Shown: piece by piece, positions 1-7,456 of the stretch
Position numbering within the stretch: the stretch's first letter is position 1
Layout of the letters: every line of letters begins with the position of its first letter
Origin: Blastococcus sp. CT_GayMR20
GTDB taxonomy: Bacteria > Actinomycetota > Actinomycetes > Mycobacteriales > Geodermatophilaceae
Reading direction: 5' to 3'
Length of the DNA stretch: 23,122 nucleotides
NCBI RefSeq assembly: GCF_004570345.1
Contig: NZ_SPQM01000076.1
Coordinates: forward strand, 1-23,122
The notes under the pieces: model-generated
Told to the model about the DNA's origin: nothing
Database searches by the model: none
What the model saw: only the letters and a program-made list of their open reading frames with translations
Translations under genes and position numbers: made by a program

Positions 1-669
1 GCGGTCTCGATCCCGGTGATGGCCAAGGCCCGGATCGGGCACTTCGTCGAGGCGCAGGTCCTGCAGAGCCTGGGCGTGGACTACATCGACGAGTCCGAGG
101 TGCTCACCCCGGCCGACGAGGCGCACCACATCGCCAAGAGCGAGTTCACCGTGCCGTTCGTGTGCGGGGCGACCGACCTGGGCGAGGCGCTGCGCCGCAT
201 CTCCGAGGGTGCGGCGATGATCCGCTCCAAGGGCGAGGCGGGCACCGGCAACGTCGTGGAGGCGACCCGCCACATGCGGTCGATCCGCGCCGGCATCAAG
301 CGGTTGGCCACCCTCGACGAGACCGAGCTGTTCGTCGCCGCCAAGGAGCTGCGGGCTCCCCACGACCTGGTCGTCGAGGTCGCGCGGCTGGGCAAGCTGC
401 CGGTCGTCCTGTTCACCGCCGGCGGCATCGCCACGCCGGCCGACGCGGCGATGATGATGCAGCTGGGCGCCGAGGGGGTGTTCGTGGGCTCGGGCATCTT
501 CAAGTCCGGCGACCCCGCGCTGCGCGCGGCGGCGATCGTCCAGGCGACCACGTTCCACGACGACCCCGACGTGATCGCCAAGGTCTCCCGGGGCCTCGGC
601 GAGCCGATGGTCGGCATCAACGTCTCCACGCTGCCGGACAGCGAGCGGTACGCCACCCGCGGCTGGTGA
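1..669 (+). CDS. pdxS: PdxS, pyridoxal 5'-phosphate synthase lyase subunit (5' end missing)
   Basis: This is the C-terminal 222 residues of PdxS, the glutamine-dependent synthase subunit that makes pyridoxal 5'-phosphate from ribose 5-phosphate, glyceraldehyde 3-phosphate and ammonia in the cytoplasm, with PdxT as glutaminase partner. The reading frame is open from base 1, so the start lies outside the window. Family hallmarks are very well conserved: [35 protein letters not shown] (the second phosphate-site lysine region), [20 protein letters not shown] and GSGIFKS. The catalytic lysine that holds the sugar in the first active site would be upstream of the window. No pdxT follows; a strong stem-loop and a convergent repressor gene come next, so pdxS ends its transcript here. 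Identification is secure. Confidence 0.97.
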   Translation, partial: AVSIPVMAKARIGHFVEAQVLQSLGVDYIDESEVLTPADEAHHIAKSEFTVPFVCGATDLGEALRRISEGAAMIRSKGEAGTGNVVEATRHMRSIRAGIKRLATLDETELFVAAKELRAPHDLVVEVARLGKLPVVLFTAGGIATPADAAMMMQLGAEGVFVGSGIFKSGDPALRAAAIVQATTFHDDPDVIAKVSRGLGEPMVGINVSTLPDSERYATRGW

Positions 670-681
670 CGTTCCGGTCCT

Positions 682-721
682 GACGACGGCCGCCTCCCCG
701 GCCGGGGAGGCGGCCCTCGTC
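682..721. terminator. Stem-loop between convergent pdxS and lacI-type genes
   Basis: A perfect 12-bp stem (688-699 with 704-715) with a GGCC tetraloop is extended by five more pairs (682-686 with 717-721) after a single C-C mismatch. It starts 13 bases after the pdxS stop, and the repressor gene ends at 746 on the other strand. No clear T-run follows on either side, as is common in high-GC actinobacteria, so it probably acts as a bidirectional factor-assisted terminator or 3'-end stabiliser. Confidence 0.75.
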
Positions 722-745
722 GCCCGCGGGGGAGAAAGGGGCGGA

Positions 746-1783
746 TCAGCGAGCGGGAGCGGTCGACTCGCGCTCGACGAGGACGGGCGGGTCCTCGACC
801 GACACGTCGTGGGGCCTCGCTCCGTCGATCTGCCCGACCAGGGCGTCGACCGCGGCGATCCCCAGCTGCCACAGGGGCATGCGGATGGCGGTCAGGGGCA
901 CGTGGAGGTACTCGAGGATCGGGTCGTCGTCGCAGGCCACGATCGACAGCTGCTGGGGCACGCTGATGCCTGCGGCGTTCACCGCGGACAGGCTCCCGAT
1001 CGCCTGGTTGAAGTTGGAGACGAACACGGCATCGAGCTCAGGCTCCGCCTCGAGCAGTCGGCTCATCTCGCGATAGGCGTCGTCCTCGTCGTACGCGGCG
1101 CGAGCCACCACCGGCGTGAGGCCGGCCGTCCGGACCACGGACACGAAGCCGGCGGCGCGGCGCTGGGCGGTGTCGAGGTCCTCGGGGCCGGCGAGCAGGC
1201 CCAGCCTGCGGTGCCCGAGGTCGAGCAGGAAGCGCGCGGCCATCCGCCCGGCCTCCTCGTCGCCCATGGTGACGTTCCGTCCGCTCTCGGCATGGCGACG
1301 GTTCACGAAGACCGACGGAATCTGTCGTTTGGCCAGACGCGCGAGCAGCGGGTCTCCCAGTCGGGCAGACGAGATGAGGAGGCCGTCGATGCGGCCCTCC
1401 TCGACGAGTCTCTCGTACACGCCCCTGAAATCGCCGTCCTCGTCCGCGGCGAGCAGAACCACGAAACCGTGCTCCGAGGCCCGGTGGAACGCGCCGCGGA
1501 TGAACGTGGAGAAGACCGGGTTGCGCAGCGACGGCACCAGCAGCCCGAGAGCCCCCGTGGTGGCCAGCTTGAGCCCACGGGCCATGGCGTTGGGGCGGTA
1601 GCCGAGACGATCGGCCGCCGCGAGCACCCGGTCGCGGGTCGCCGGGCTGACGCGGCCGTCCGGGGCGCTGTTGAGCACACGGGAAGCTGTGGAGACGTGC
1701 ACCCCGGCCGCCAGTGCGACGTCCACGAGACGAGCGGGCCCCTCCTCGGTCGGCCCAGGAGCCGGCTCGTCCTTGACGCTCAT
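746..1783 (-). CDS. LacI/GalR-family transcriptional repressor
   Basis: A 345-residue DNA-binding repressor. The N-terminal helix-turn-helix (about residues 19-42: LVDVALAAGVHVSTASRVLN) and the hinge helix region (GYRPNAMARGLK, about 61-72) are typical of LacI/GalR proteins. The remainder is a periplasmic-binding-protein-like sensor domain (LGLLVPSLRNPVFS, DGLLISS, DLGHRRLGLLAGP, DAVFVSNF, SIVACDDDP). It is divergent from the catabolic operon beginning at 1861, and a LacI-type palindrome lies in the 77-base gap, so it very probably represses that operon and perhaps itself, with a pathway sugar acid or amino-sugar acid as inducer (inference). The ATG at 1783 was chosen because it precedes the HTH by about 18 residues; no strong ribosome site is visible before it. 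Confidence 0.93.
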   Translation of the reverse strand: MSVKDEPAPGPTEEGPARLVDVALAAGVHVSTASRVLNSAPDGRVSPATRDRVLAAADRLGYRPNAMARGLKLATTGALGLLVPSLRNPVFSTFIRGAFHRASEHGFVVLLAADEDGDFRGVYERLVEEGRIDGLLISSARLGDPLLARLAKRQIPSVFVNRRHAESGRNVTMGDEEAGRMAARFLLDLGHRRLGLLAGPEDLDTAQRRAAGFVSVVRTAGLTPVVARAAYDEDDAYREMSRLLEAEPELDAVFVSNFNQAIGSLSAVNAAGISVPQQLSIVACDDDPILEYLHVPLTAIRMPLWQLGIAAVDALVGQIDGARPHDVSVEDPPVLVERESTAPAR

Positions 1784-1801
1784 GGGGGCGGAGCATACAG
1801 T

Positions 1802-1819
1802 TGCACAAACGTTTGCTCA
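1802..1819. promoter_or_regulatory. Putative LacI-family operator
   Basis: The sequence TGCACAAACGTTTGCTCA contains a perfect 10-bp palindrome (CAAACGTTTG, 1806-1815) flanked by symmetric TG and CA. The central ACGT-type step with AAC/GTT arms is characteristic of LacI/GalR operators. It lies 19 bases from the repressor start and 42 bases upstream of the first operon gene, where it could block both divergent promoters. Confidence 0.72.
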
Positions 1820-1846
1820 GACTCCAACCACATGCGCACCCCACCT

Positions 1847-1854
1847 CGAGGAGA
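1847..1854 (+). promoter_or_regulatory. Ribosome binding site that decides the TTG start of the first operon gene
   Basis: CGAGGAGA ends 6 bases before the TTG at 1861. No comparable site precedes the in-frame TTG at 1801 (which lies in the operator) or the ATG at 1897. It therefore favours 1861 as the start. Confidence 0.55.
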
Positions 1855-1860
1855 CGACCC

Positions 1861-3150
1861 TTGCTTCTGACGCGTGCACTGCAGCGGAACCCGGAAATGA
1901 TCGCGACCGCCATCGACTTCCACCAGCGCGGGATCGTTCCTGCCGCCACGTACTTCGTGGATCTCGACGCGATCGCCCACAACGCGAAGCTCATGGCCGA
2001 CGAGGCCAAGAAGTACGGGCTCCGCAGCTACCTCATGACGAAGCAGAACGGCCGCAACCCCTACATCACCCGCGTCGCGCTCGAACAGGGCATCGACTCC
2101 ACGGTGGCGGTCGAGGCGACCGAGGCTCGGACCATCACCCGCTACGGGCTGCCACTCGGCCATGTCGGGCACCTCTCCAACATCCCGCTGCGCGAGATCC
2201 CGAGCATCGTGGCGATGGAGCCGGAGGTCATGACGGTCTTCACGTACGAGAACGCCAAGGCGATCTCCGACGCCGCCACGGCCCTCGGCCGCGTGCAGAA
2301 CGTCTACGTGCGGGTCAACAAGCCCGGCGACGAGTTCTTCAAGGGCATGGTCGGCGGGTGGACCGAGGACGAGTGCGTCGAGGGCGTCCGCAAGGTGGTC
2401 GAACTGCCCGGCGTCAAGGTGATCGGGCTGACGTCGTTCGTGAACATCACGTACCAGACCCCTGCTGCCACCAAGGCGAAGCCGACCGACACGTACTTCA
2501 CGATGCTTCGCGCGAAGGAGCTGCTGGAGAAGGAGCTCGGTCTCGAGGATCTGCGGGTGAACGCCCCGGCGTTCAACAACTGCGCGACCTTCAAGATGCT
2601 GGCCGAGAACGGGGCGACGGACGTCGAGCCCGGCATCGGTCTGCTGGGCTCCAGCCTGGCCCATGCCTACGAGGATCTGGCGGAGAAGCCCGCACAGGTC
2701 TACGTCTCCGAGGTCATGCACCACTGGGAGGGTGAGGCGTACACCCTGGGTGGCGGTCTGACCTACATCGAGGGTTCGGGCGGCCCGCAGAACGAGTACC
2801 CGATCCGGGCCATCACCGGTCGGACGTTCGAGGAGGCCAAGGACAACGCCCTCACTCTCGTCGAACGCGGCATCATCGACTACCACGGTGTGCTCGCCGA
2901 CGGCGAGAAGGCGAAGGTCGGGGACACGGCGATCTACGCGCTTCGTGCGCAGTTCTTCGTCAACCGGTGCTACGTGGCCATCGTCAGCGGTGTCTCCACG
3001 GGCAACCCCACGTTGGAGGGGCTGTTCGACAGCCTGGGCACGGCGCTCGACGCGGACTTCAACCCGTTGCCCGTCGCGCAGGTCATCGCCGACATCGAGC
3101 GCGTCGCGACGGAGCTGTACGGCCAGGACCGCAACGCGGCGAGCGTCTGA
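1861..3150 (+). CDS. YhfX-like PLP-dependent amino-acid racemase/lyase (alanine racemase N-terminal fold)
   Basis: A 429-residue fold-type III PLP protein. The N-terminal barrel starts with TYFVDLDAIAHNAKLMADEAKK, and K61 in LMTKQNGRNP is the expected PLP Schiff-base lysine; this K-Q-x-G-R-N-P form resembles the YhfX family rather than classical alanine racemase. Further barrel elements are VGHLSNIPL, FTYENAK, VYVRVNKPGDEF, GLTSFVN and VEPGIGLLGSS. Family members of known activity are racemases, epimerases or D-hydroxyamino-acid dehydratases; the YhfX substrate is not known to me. It is first in the operon, directly behind the LacI operator, and is followed by a second PLP enzyme, so changing the C2 configuration of an amino acid before deamination is a reasonable role (inference). 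The start is TTG at 1861, based on the ribosome site. Confidence 0.85.
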   Translation: MLLTRALQRNPEMIATAIDFHQRGIVPAATYFVDLDAIAHNAKLMADEAKKYGLRSYLMTKQNGRNPYITRVALEQGIDSTVAVEATEARTITRYGLPLGHVGHLSNIPLREIPSIVAMEPEVMTVFTYENAKAISDAATALGRVQNVYVRVNKPGDEFFKGMVGGWTEDECVEGVRKVVELPGVKVIGLTSFVNITYQTPAATKAKPTDTYFTMLRAKELLEKELGLEDLRVNAPAFNNCATFKMLAENGATDVEPGIGLLGSSLAHAYEDLAEKPAQVYVSEVMHHWEGEAYTLGGGLTYIEGSGGPQNEYPIRAITGRTFEEAKDNALTLVERGIIDYHGVLADGEKAKVGDTAIYALRAQFFVNRCYVAIVSGVSTGNPTLEGLFDSLGTALDADFNPLPVAQVIADIERVATELYGQDRNAASV

Positions 3151-3158
3151 GCACCACC

Positions 3159-4445
3159 GTGCCCGCTGGTACCGAACCACTGGCCGGGGCCGGCCGGGGT
3201 GGGGACGTCGCCGTCCCCATCCCGGGGTCCCAGCCACCCGCCACCGGCTTGTGGTGCCTGCGCTGCAGAGCACCCGAGGCGCGGATGACGACGACCCGCT
3301 GCACGTCCTGCGGCGGCACCCTCGCCGCTGCGGTGGAGCCCCGTCTGCCCTTGGTGACGCCTGGCGGCGAAGGGGTCTGGCGCTACGCGTCGCAGCTCCC
3401 CGCTGTCGGCGAGGGAAGCCGCGTCTCCATCGGGGAGGGTGGAACCCCGCTGCTGCGGGCGCCGCGCCTGTCGGCCGAGCTGGGCGTCGACGTCCGGATC
3501 AAGGACGAGACGCGCAATCCCACCGGCAGCTTCAAGGACCGGATCATCGCGGTTGCCGCCGGCGTGGCGGTCGAGGCGCAGGCGGCTGGTCTCGTGTGCG
3601 CGTCGACCGGGAACGCCGGCGCATCGACGGCGGCCTACGCCGCCCGGTCGGGGCTGCCCGGTCTGGTGATCGCCCCCGTGGGAGCGCCTTTCGCGAAGGT
3701 CACCATCGCCCAGGTGTACGGGGCCCGGTGGATCTCCGTGGAGGGTGACTACAGCGACGCCTACTCCCTCGCGGTAGCCGCAGCGGCCGACCTCGGTTTC
3801 ATGAACGTCACCACGACGTTCGTGTGCCCGTATTCCGTCGCCGGGTCGACGACCGTCGGGTTCGAGCTGTTCGAGGACCTGGACGGGCAGGTGCCGGACT
3901 GGATCGTCGTCCCCATCGGGGCCGGTCCGCTCCTCGTCGGACTGGAGGCGGCGTATGCCGCGCTCAGACGGCTCGGTCTCGTCGACCGTGTCCCCCGGCT
4001 GCTCGCGGTGCAACCCACGGGGTGTGCGCCGATCGTGCGCGCCTACCGCGACGGTGACGCGAACGTGCGCGGCTGGGGGCGGCCCGACACGCTGGTCAGC
4101 GGGCTCGCCGACCCCCTGAACGGCTACGAGGAAGAAGGGGACATCACCCTCGCCGCCATTCGTCGCTCCGGCGGAGCGGGTGTGGTGGTGGACGACGACT
4201 CGACGCTGGCGTGGGTCCACCGACTTGCCTCGCGGGCGGGGGTGTTCGCCGAGCCGTCCGGTGCGATTGCCGTCGCGGCCGTGGAGCAGGCGCGCCGCGA
4301 CGGCGTCGTCTCCCAGGGCGAGACGGTCGTCTGCTGCGTCACCGGGAGTGGCCTGAAGGACCTGAAGTCGGCCGGTACGCCGACGTCCCCGCCCGTGATC
4401 CGCTCCTCTGTCGAGGAGCTCTCGGAACTTCTCGCACGTGACTAG
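3159..4445 (+). CDS. Threonine-synthase-like PLP-dependent lyase with N-terminal zinc ribbon
   Basis: A fold-type II PLP enzyme of about 428 residues. Two CxxC knuckles (C33/C36 and C48/C51) form a zinc-ribbon-like N-terminus as in many threonine synthases. The PLP lysine is K126 in NPTGSFKDR; the cofactor clamp STGNAGAST, the glycine-rich phosphate loop PIGAGPLLVG and the C-terminal VTGSGLKDLKS motif follow in family order. Annotation pipelines would call it threonine synthase, but its place between a racemase-fold enzyme and KDG kinase/KDPG aldolase suggests an ammonia-lyase (dehydratase) for a hydroxylated amino acid such as an amino-sugar acid (inference). The start is uncertain: GTG 3159 lies 8 bases after the previous stop but has no good ribosome site; TTG 3249 would still keep both knuckles, whereas ATG 3285 would lose one. 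A strong hairpin at 3196-3223 may mean the true start is 3249. Confidence 0.86.
   Translation: MPAGTEPLAGAGRGGDVAVPIPGSQPPATGLWCLRCRAPEARMTTTRCTSCGGTLAAAVEPRLPLVTPGGEGVWRYASQLPAVGEGSRVSIGEGGTPLLRAPRLSAELGVDVRIKDETRNPTGSFKDRIIAVAAGVAVEAQAAGLVCASTGNAGASTAAYAARSGLPGLVIAPVGAPFAKVTIAQVYGARWISVEGDYSDAYSLAVAAAADLGFMNVTTTFVCPYSVAGSTTVGFELFEDLDGQVPDWIVVPIGAGPLLVGLEAAYAALRRLGLVDRVPRLLAVQPTGCAPIVRAYRDGDANVRGWGRPDTLVSGLADPLNGYEEEGDITLAAIRRSGGAGVVVDDDSTLAWVHRLASRAGVFAEPSGAIAVAAVEQARRDGVVSQGETVVCCVTGSGLKDLKSAGTPTSPPVIRSSVEELSELLARD
3196..3223 (+). promoter_or_regulatory. Strong stem-loop near the junction of the first two operon genes
   Basis: A 12-bp stem (3196-3207 with 3212-3223, one G-U pair) closes a TCGC tetraloop 45 bases after the stop of the YhfX-like gene. 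It has no T-run. It is intergenic if the lyase starts at 3249, and inside the coding region if it starts at 3159. It could be an attenuator or an mRNA-processing or stability element. Confidence 0.5.
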
Positions 4446-4520
4446 GAAGATGGCTGTGACACATCCGAGCGCTCGGTCGTGCACCGGGACGAGCAACCAC
4501 GACCTCCTGCCGGTGACGCT

Positions 4521-5174
4521 GTGAGCGGCAGCAGGATCGTCGATCTCTCGCTGTCGATAGAGAGCGAGATGCCGCACTTCGCGGGCACCCCACCGGTCTA
4601 CATCGCACAAAGTCATCGGCTGGACGACGAGGGCTACCGCATGTGCACGGTGCTGCTCGGCAACCATGCCGGCACCCACCTCGATGCTCCGTCGCACTTC
4701 CTCGCAGACGGCGCCACCGTCGAGAACGTCGATCTCGACCGGTGCGTGGGCGAGGCGCACGTGCTCGACCTGACCCACAAGGTCCCGCTGGCGCCGATCA
4801 CCGTGGCCGACGTGCTCGCGGCCGGAGCCGGTACCGACCCGGGCCAGCGACTGCTGCTGCGCACCGACTGGGACCTGCGGTTCGGCGAGCCGGCGTACTT
4901 CACCGACTTCCCGCCGCTGGCTCCGGAGACCGCGCGGTGGTTCGCCGATCACGACGTGAAGCTTGTGGGCCTCGACATCCCGAGCCTGCACCAGACGGCG
5001 TTCGTCGAGCTGCACGAGGTGATGCTCGGCGCCGGGATCGCCATCATCGAGTCCCTCGCGAACCTGCGGTCATTGACGCAGGAGCAGGTGTTCCTCTCGG
5101 CCGCGCCGCTCAAGCTCGCGGGAGCGGACGGAGCACCCGTGCGGGCGGTCGCCATCGAGAGCCGGGAGTCGTAG
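4521..5174 (+). CDS. Cyclase-family metal-dependent hydrolase (kynurenine-formamidase-like)
   Basis: A 217-residue member of the cyclase family (Pfam PF04199), which includes bacterial kynurenine formamidase and several cyclic-amide or lactone hydrolases. The metal-binding signature HxGTHxDxPxH is intact: H49, H53, D55 and H59 in NHAGTHLDAPSHF. Other conserved parts are IVDLSLSIESEMPHFAG, LLLRTDW, LVGLDIPSLH and a final IESLANL segment. In the operon it might hydrolyse an N-acyl or N-formyl group, a lactam or a lactone of the amino-sugar-type substrate; the substrate is unknown and no tryptophan-pathway genes are nearby, so kynurenine is unlikely. GTG 4521 was chosen because the homologous region begins at GSRIVDLS; GTG 4479 in the same frame would add 14 low-complexity residues. 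Neither has a clear ribosome site. Confidence 0.88.
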   Translation: MSGSRIVDLSLSIESEMPHFAGTPPVYIAQSHRLDDEGYRMCTVLLGNHAGTHLDAPSHFLADGATVENVDLDRCVGEAHVLDLTHKVPLAPITVADVLAAGAGTDPGQRLLLRTDWDLRFGEPAYFTDFPPLAPETARWFADHDVKLVGLDIPSLHQTAFVELHEVMLGAGIAIIESLANLRSLTQEQVFLSAAPLKLAGADGAPVRAVAIESRES

Positions 5175-5178
5175 GTAC

Positions 5179-6153
5179 ATGGGAACTCCTCCGATCCACG
5201 ACCTCGTCGCGCTCGGCGAGCCGCTCGTCGTCTTCCTGCCCGACCGGCCCGGCCCCTTGAGGGGGGTCCCACGGTTCGAGCGTGGAATGGCGGGAGCCGA
5301 GTGCAACGTGCTGCTCGGGATGTCCCGCCTGGGGGCCAGTTGCGGCCTCATCTCGCGCGTCGGTGCCGACGAGTTCGGCGCGTTCGTCCTCGAGACGTTG
5401 CGGGCGGGGTCGGTCGATGTCTCGCGCGTGGTCGTCGACGCCGACCAGCCCACCGGCCTGTACTTCAAGGAGATCACGCCGATCACCGGCCAGGCCCGGC
5501 CGGTGTACTACCGCCGCGGCTCGGCGGCCAGCGCCCTGGACGTCGACGCGGTCGACGAGGAGTACGTGCGCAACGCTCGTGCCTTCCTGTCGACCGGGAT
5601 CGCCGCCCTGCTCAGCGAGAGCGCCTACCGCGCTGTGTCACGGGCGCTGGACGTGGCCCGCGAGGCGGGTGTCATCACCGTGTTCGACCCCAACCTGCGA
5701 GAGGGCCTGTGGGGGAGTCCCCGGGCCGTCGAGCTGCTGCAGCCCCTGGTCGCGAAGGCCGACATCTACCTCGGTGGCGAGTGGGAGACCCGGCGCCTGC
5801 TCGGTTATGACGACCGGGTTCCCTACCGGCAGCTCGCGACGGACGTAGCGGCTCTCGGTCCGCACGAGGTGGTCCTCAAGCGAGGTGAGCTCGGCAGTCT
5901 GGTCCGGGACGCGAACGGCGACGTCTTCGAGTGCCCTGCGCTGCCGGTGACCTTCAAGGACGCCGTCGGCGCGGGCGACGCGTTCAACGCCGGATACCTG
6001 CGTGCGCGTCAGCAGGGCGAGTCCGTTCAGTCCGCGCTGCACAACGGCGCCGTCTGCGGCGGGGCCGTGTGTACGGGCTCGGGGGACTTCGAGACCTTCC
6101 CCCGCGAGAGCGATCTGGCCACGCACAGGAGGTCGGCGTCAGGGGACGCGTGA
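5179..6153 (+). CDS. PfkB-family carbohydrate kinase, probable 2-keto-3-deoxygluconate kinase
   Basis: A 324-residue ribokinase-fold kinase starting 4 bases after the preceding stop. The N-terminal PfkB signature AECNVLLGMSRLGASCGLISRVGADEFG (in pieces about residues 40-67) and the C-terminal signature DAVGAGDAFNAGYL, containing the catalytic base D267, are intact. The anion-hole glycines surround D267. Residues typical of KDG kinases include LYFKEITP, YYRRGSAASAL and VFDPNLREGLW. With a KDPG aldolase at the end of the same operon, phosphorylation of a 2-keto-3-deoxy sugar acid at the terminal hydroxyl is the most economical reading. Fructokinase or ribokinase activity cannot be excluded from sequence alone. 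Confidence 0.9.
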   Translation: MGTPPIHDLVALGEPLVVFLPDRPGPLRGVPRFERGMAGAECNVLLGMSRLGASCGLISRVGADEFGAFVLETLRAGSVDVSRVVVDADQPTGLYFKEITPITGQARPVYYRRGSAASALDVDAVDEEYVRNARAFLSTGIAALLSESAYRAVSRALDVAREAGVITVFDPNLREGLWGSPRAVELLQPLVAKADIYLGGEWETRRLLGYDDRVPYRQLATDVAALGPHEVVLKRGELGSLVRDANGDVFECPALPVTFKDAVGAGDAFNAGYLRARQQGESVQSALHNGAVCGGAVCTGSGDFETFPRESDLATHRRSASGDA

Positions 6154-6218
6154 GCGCCCACGGTGAGTCACAGGCCGCGGCCTCCGCACGGGAGCGAGCC
6201 GCACGGAAGGAGACACGG

Positions 6219-6989
6219 ATGCAACTAGAAGGCAAGGTGGCGATCGTCACCGGCGCCGCCAACGGGATCGGTGAGGCAACGGCCCATCGCCTCGCGGAGG
6301 AGGGCGCGGCGGTGCTGGTCGTGGACCTGGACGAACGGGGCGCGGACGTCGCCGCCGCGATCACGGCCGGCGGCGCGCGCGCTGCCTTCCAGCGCTGTGA
6401 CGTGGGCGCCGAGGGCGACGCGCGGGCTGCCGTTGCCGCCGCGGTCGAGCAATTCGGCCGCCTGGACGTCGTCGTCAACAACGCTGCGGTCACGCTGCCG
6501 AAGGGCTTCGAGGACACCACCCTCGACGAGTGGCGCCGCGTCCAGGACGTGAACCTGGGTTCGGTATTCCTCTTCCTGCGCGAGTCCGCGCCGCACCTGC
6601 GGGCGAACGGCGGAGGGAGCGTCGTCAACGTCGCCTCCTTCCACGCGGGGGCGACGATCGAGAACTTCAGTGCCTACGCGGCGGCCAAGTCGGGCGTCAT
6701 CGGCATCACCCGGAGCGCGGCTCTGGACCTGGCCCCCGCCGGCGTCCGTGTCAACGCGGTCTGTCCCGGGATCGTCGAGACCCAGATGTGGCAGGCCTGG
6801 CTGGAGGAGGTCGACGACGTCGAGGAGACGGTCGCCGATGTGCTCGCGCTCCAGCCCCTCGGCCGGATCGGTCGGCCACGGGACGTCGCCAACGCGATCC
6901 TGTTCCTCGCCTCGGACCAGGCCGACTACATCACCGGCACCACGCTCTTCGTCGACGGTGGCGTCACGGCAAGGCTGTCGCACGCATGA
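6219..6989 (+). CDS. SDR-family NAD(P)-dependent oxidoreductase
   Basis: A classical short-chain dehydrogenase/reductase of 256 residues. The cofactor motif TGAANGIGEA (11-20), D36/D38 region VVDLDE (an acidic residue suggesting NAD over NADP), NNAAVT, catalytic S140, Y153 and K157 (YAAAK) and the late PLGRIGRPRDVANAILFLASDQADYITG segment are all present. The ATG at 6219 follows a good ribosome site (GGAAGGAGA, 6205-6213). Relatives act on sugars, sugar acids and acyl-ACPs. In this operon it may oxidise or reduce a hydroxyl of the sugar-acid substrate, for example correcting stereochemistry or making the entry-point acid (inference). The next gene overlaps by 4 bases (ATGA). Confidence 0.92.
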   Translation: MQLEGKVAIVTGAANGIGEATAHRLAEEGAAVLVVDLDERGADVAAAITAGGARAAFQRCDVGAEGDARAAVAAAVEQFGRLDVVVNNAAVTLPKGFEDTTLDEWRRVQDVNLGSVFLFLRESAPHLRANGGGSVVNVASFHAGATIENFSAYAAAKSGVIGITRSAALDLAPAGVRVNAVCPGIVETQMWQAWLEEVDDVEETVADVLALQPLGRIGRPRDVANAILFLASDQADYITGTTLFVDGGVTARLSHA

Positions 6990-7378
6990 GCGCCAAACAG
7001 GGCTTCTCGACGGCCGATGCGCCGCAGCCGGTGGGCGCCTTCTCCCAGGCCGTCCGCGCGGGCGACTTCATCTTCGTCGCCGGTCAGGGACCCATCGACC
7101 CTGCCACCGGGGCGGTGGTCGGGGCGACCATCGGGGAGCAGACGGTCAAGACGCTGCAGAACCTGGCCACCATCCTCTCGGCGGCCGGTGCCTCGCTGGA
7201 CGACGTCGTCAAGGTCACCGCGCACCTGGCGGACCTGGACCACTTCCGCGCGTACGACGACGCCTACCGGCCGTTCTTCGCCGAACCGCGGCCCGTGCGC
7301 ACCACGGTCGGGAGCGGGCTCATCGGGATCCTCGTCGAGATCGACGTGATCGCCTACGCCCCACCCGCCGGCACGTGA
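6986..7378 (+). CDS. RidA-family enamine/imine deaminase
   Basis: A 130-residue RidA (YjgF/YER057c/UK114) protein. RidA hydrolyses reactive 2-enamine/2-imine intermediates released by PLP-dependent dehydratases, giving the 2-keto acid and ammonia. Conserved parts are PQPVGAFSQAVRAGDFIFVAGQGPIDP, the QTVKTLQNLATILSAAGASLDDVVKVTAHL helix, and the C-terminal RPVRTTVG followed by LVEIDVIAYA, supplying the usual substrate-binding arginine and acidic residue. Its ATG overlaps the SDR stop (ATGA, 6986-6989), so the two are translationally coupled. Its presence beside two PLP enzymes strongly supports an amino-acid deamination step in the operon. Confidence 0.93.
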   Translation: MSAKQGFSTADAPQPVGAFSQAVRAGDFIFVAGQGPIDPATGAVVGATIGEQTVKTLQNLATILSAAGASLDDVVKVTAHLADLDHFRAYDDAYRPFFAEPRPVRTTVGSGLIGILVEIDVIAYAPPAGT

Positions 7379-7379
7379 T

Positions 7380-7417
7380 GACCGGCTGCCCCGGCCGGCC
7401 GGTCGGGGCAGCCGGTC
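7380..7417 (+). terminator. Long perfect stem-loop between ridA-like and eda-like genes
   Basis: A perfect 13-bp inverted repeat (7380-7392 with 7405-7417) surrounds a 12-base GC-rich loop and begins immediately after the RidA stop. There is no T-run. It may end most transcripts before the aldolase gene, or protect the 3' end of the upstream message. The aldolase has its own spaced leader (7418-7456). Confidence 0.6.
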
Positions 7418-7456
7418 CGCGCCGCCCGTGGATCCAGACCGTCAGGAGAGCGTGAG

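Noticed and set aside
1780..3273. A 497-codon minus-strand frame opposite the YhfX-like gene
   Set aside because: It is antisense to a conserved enzyme, with repetitive Val/Asp/Gly/His composition and no recognisable motif.
2970..5015. A 681-codon open frame on the minus strand opposite the PLP lyase and cyclase genes
   Set aside because: It is rich in Arg, Gly, His and Pro with no domain pattern, and runs antisense to two clearly conserved genes; it is a shadow of high-GC codon use.
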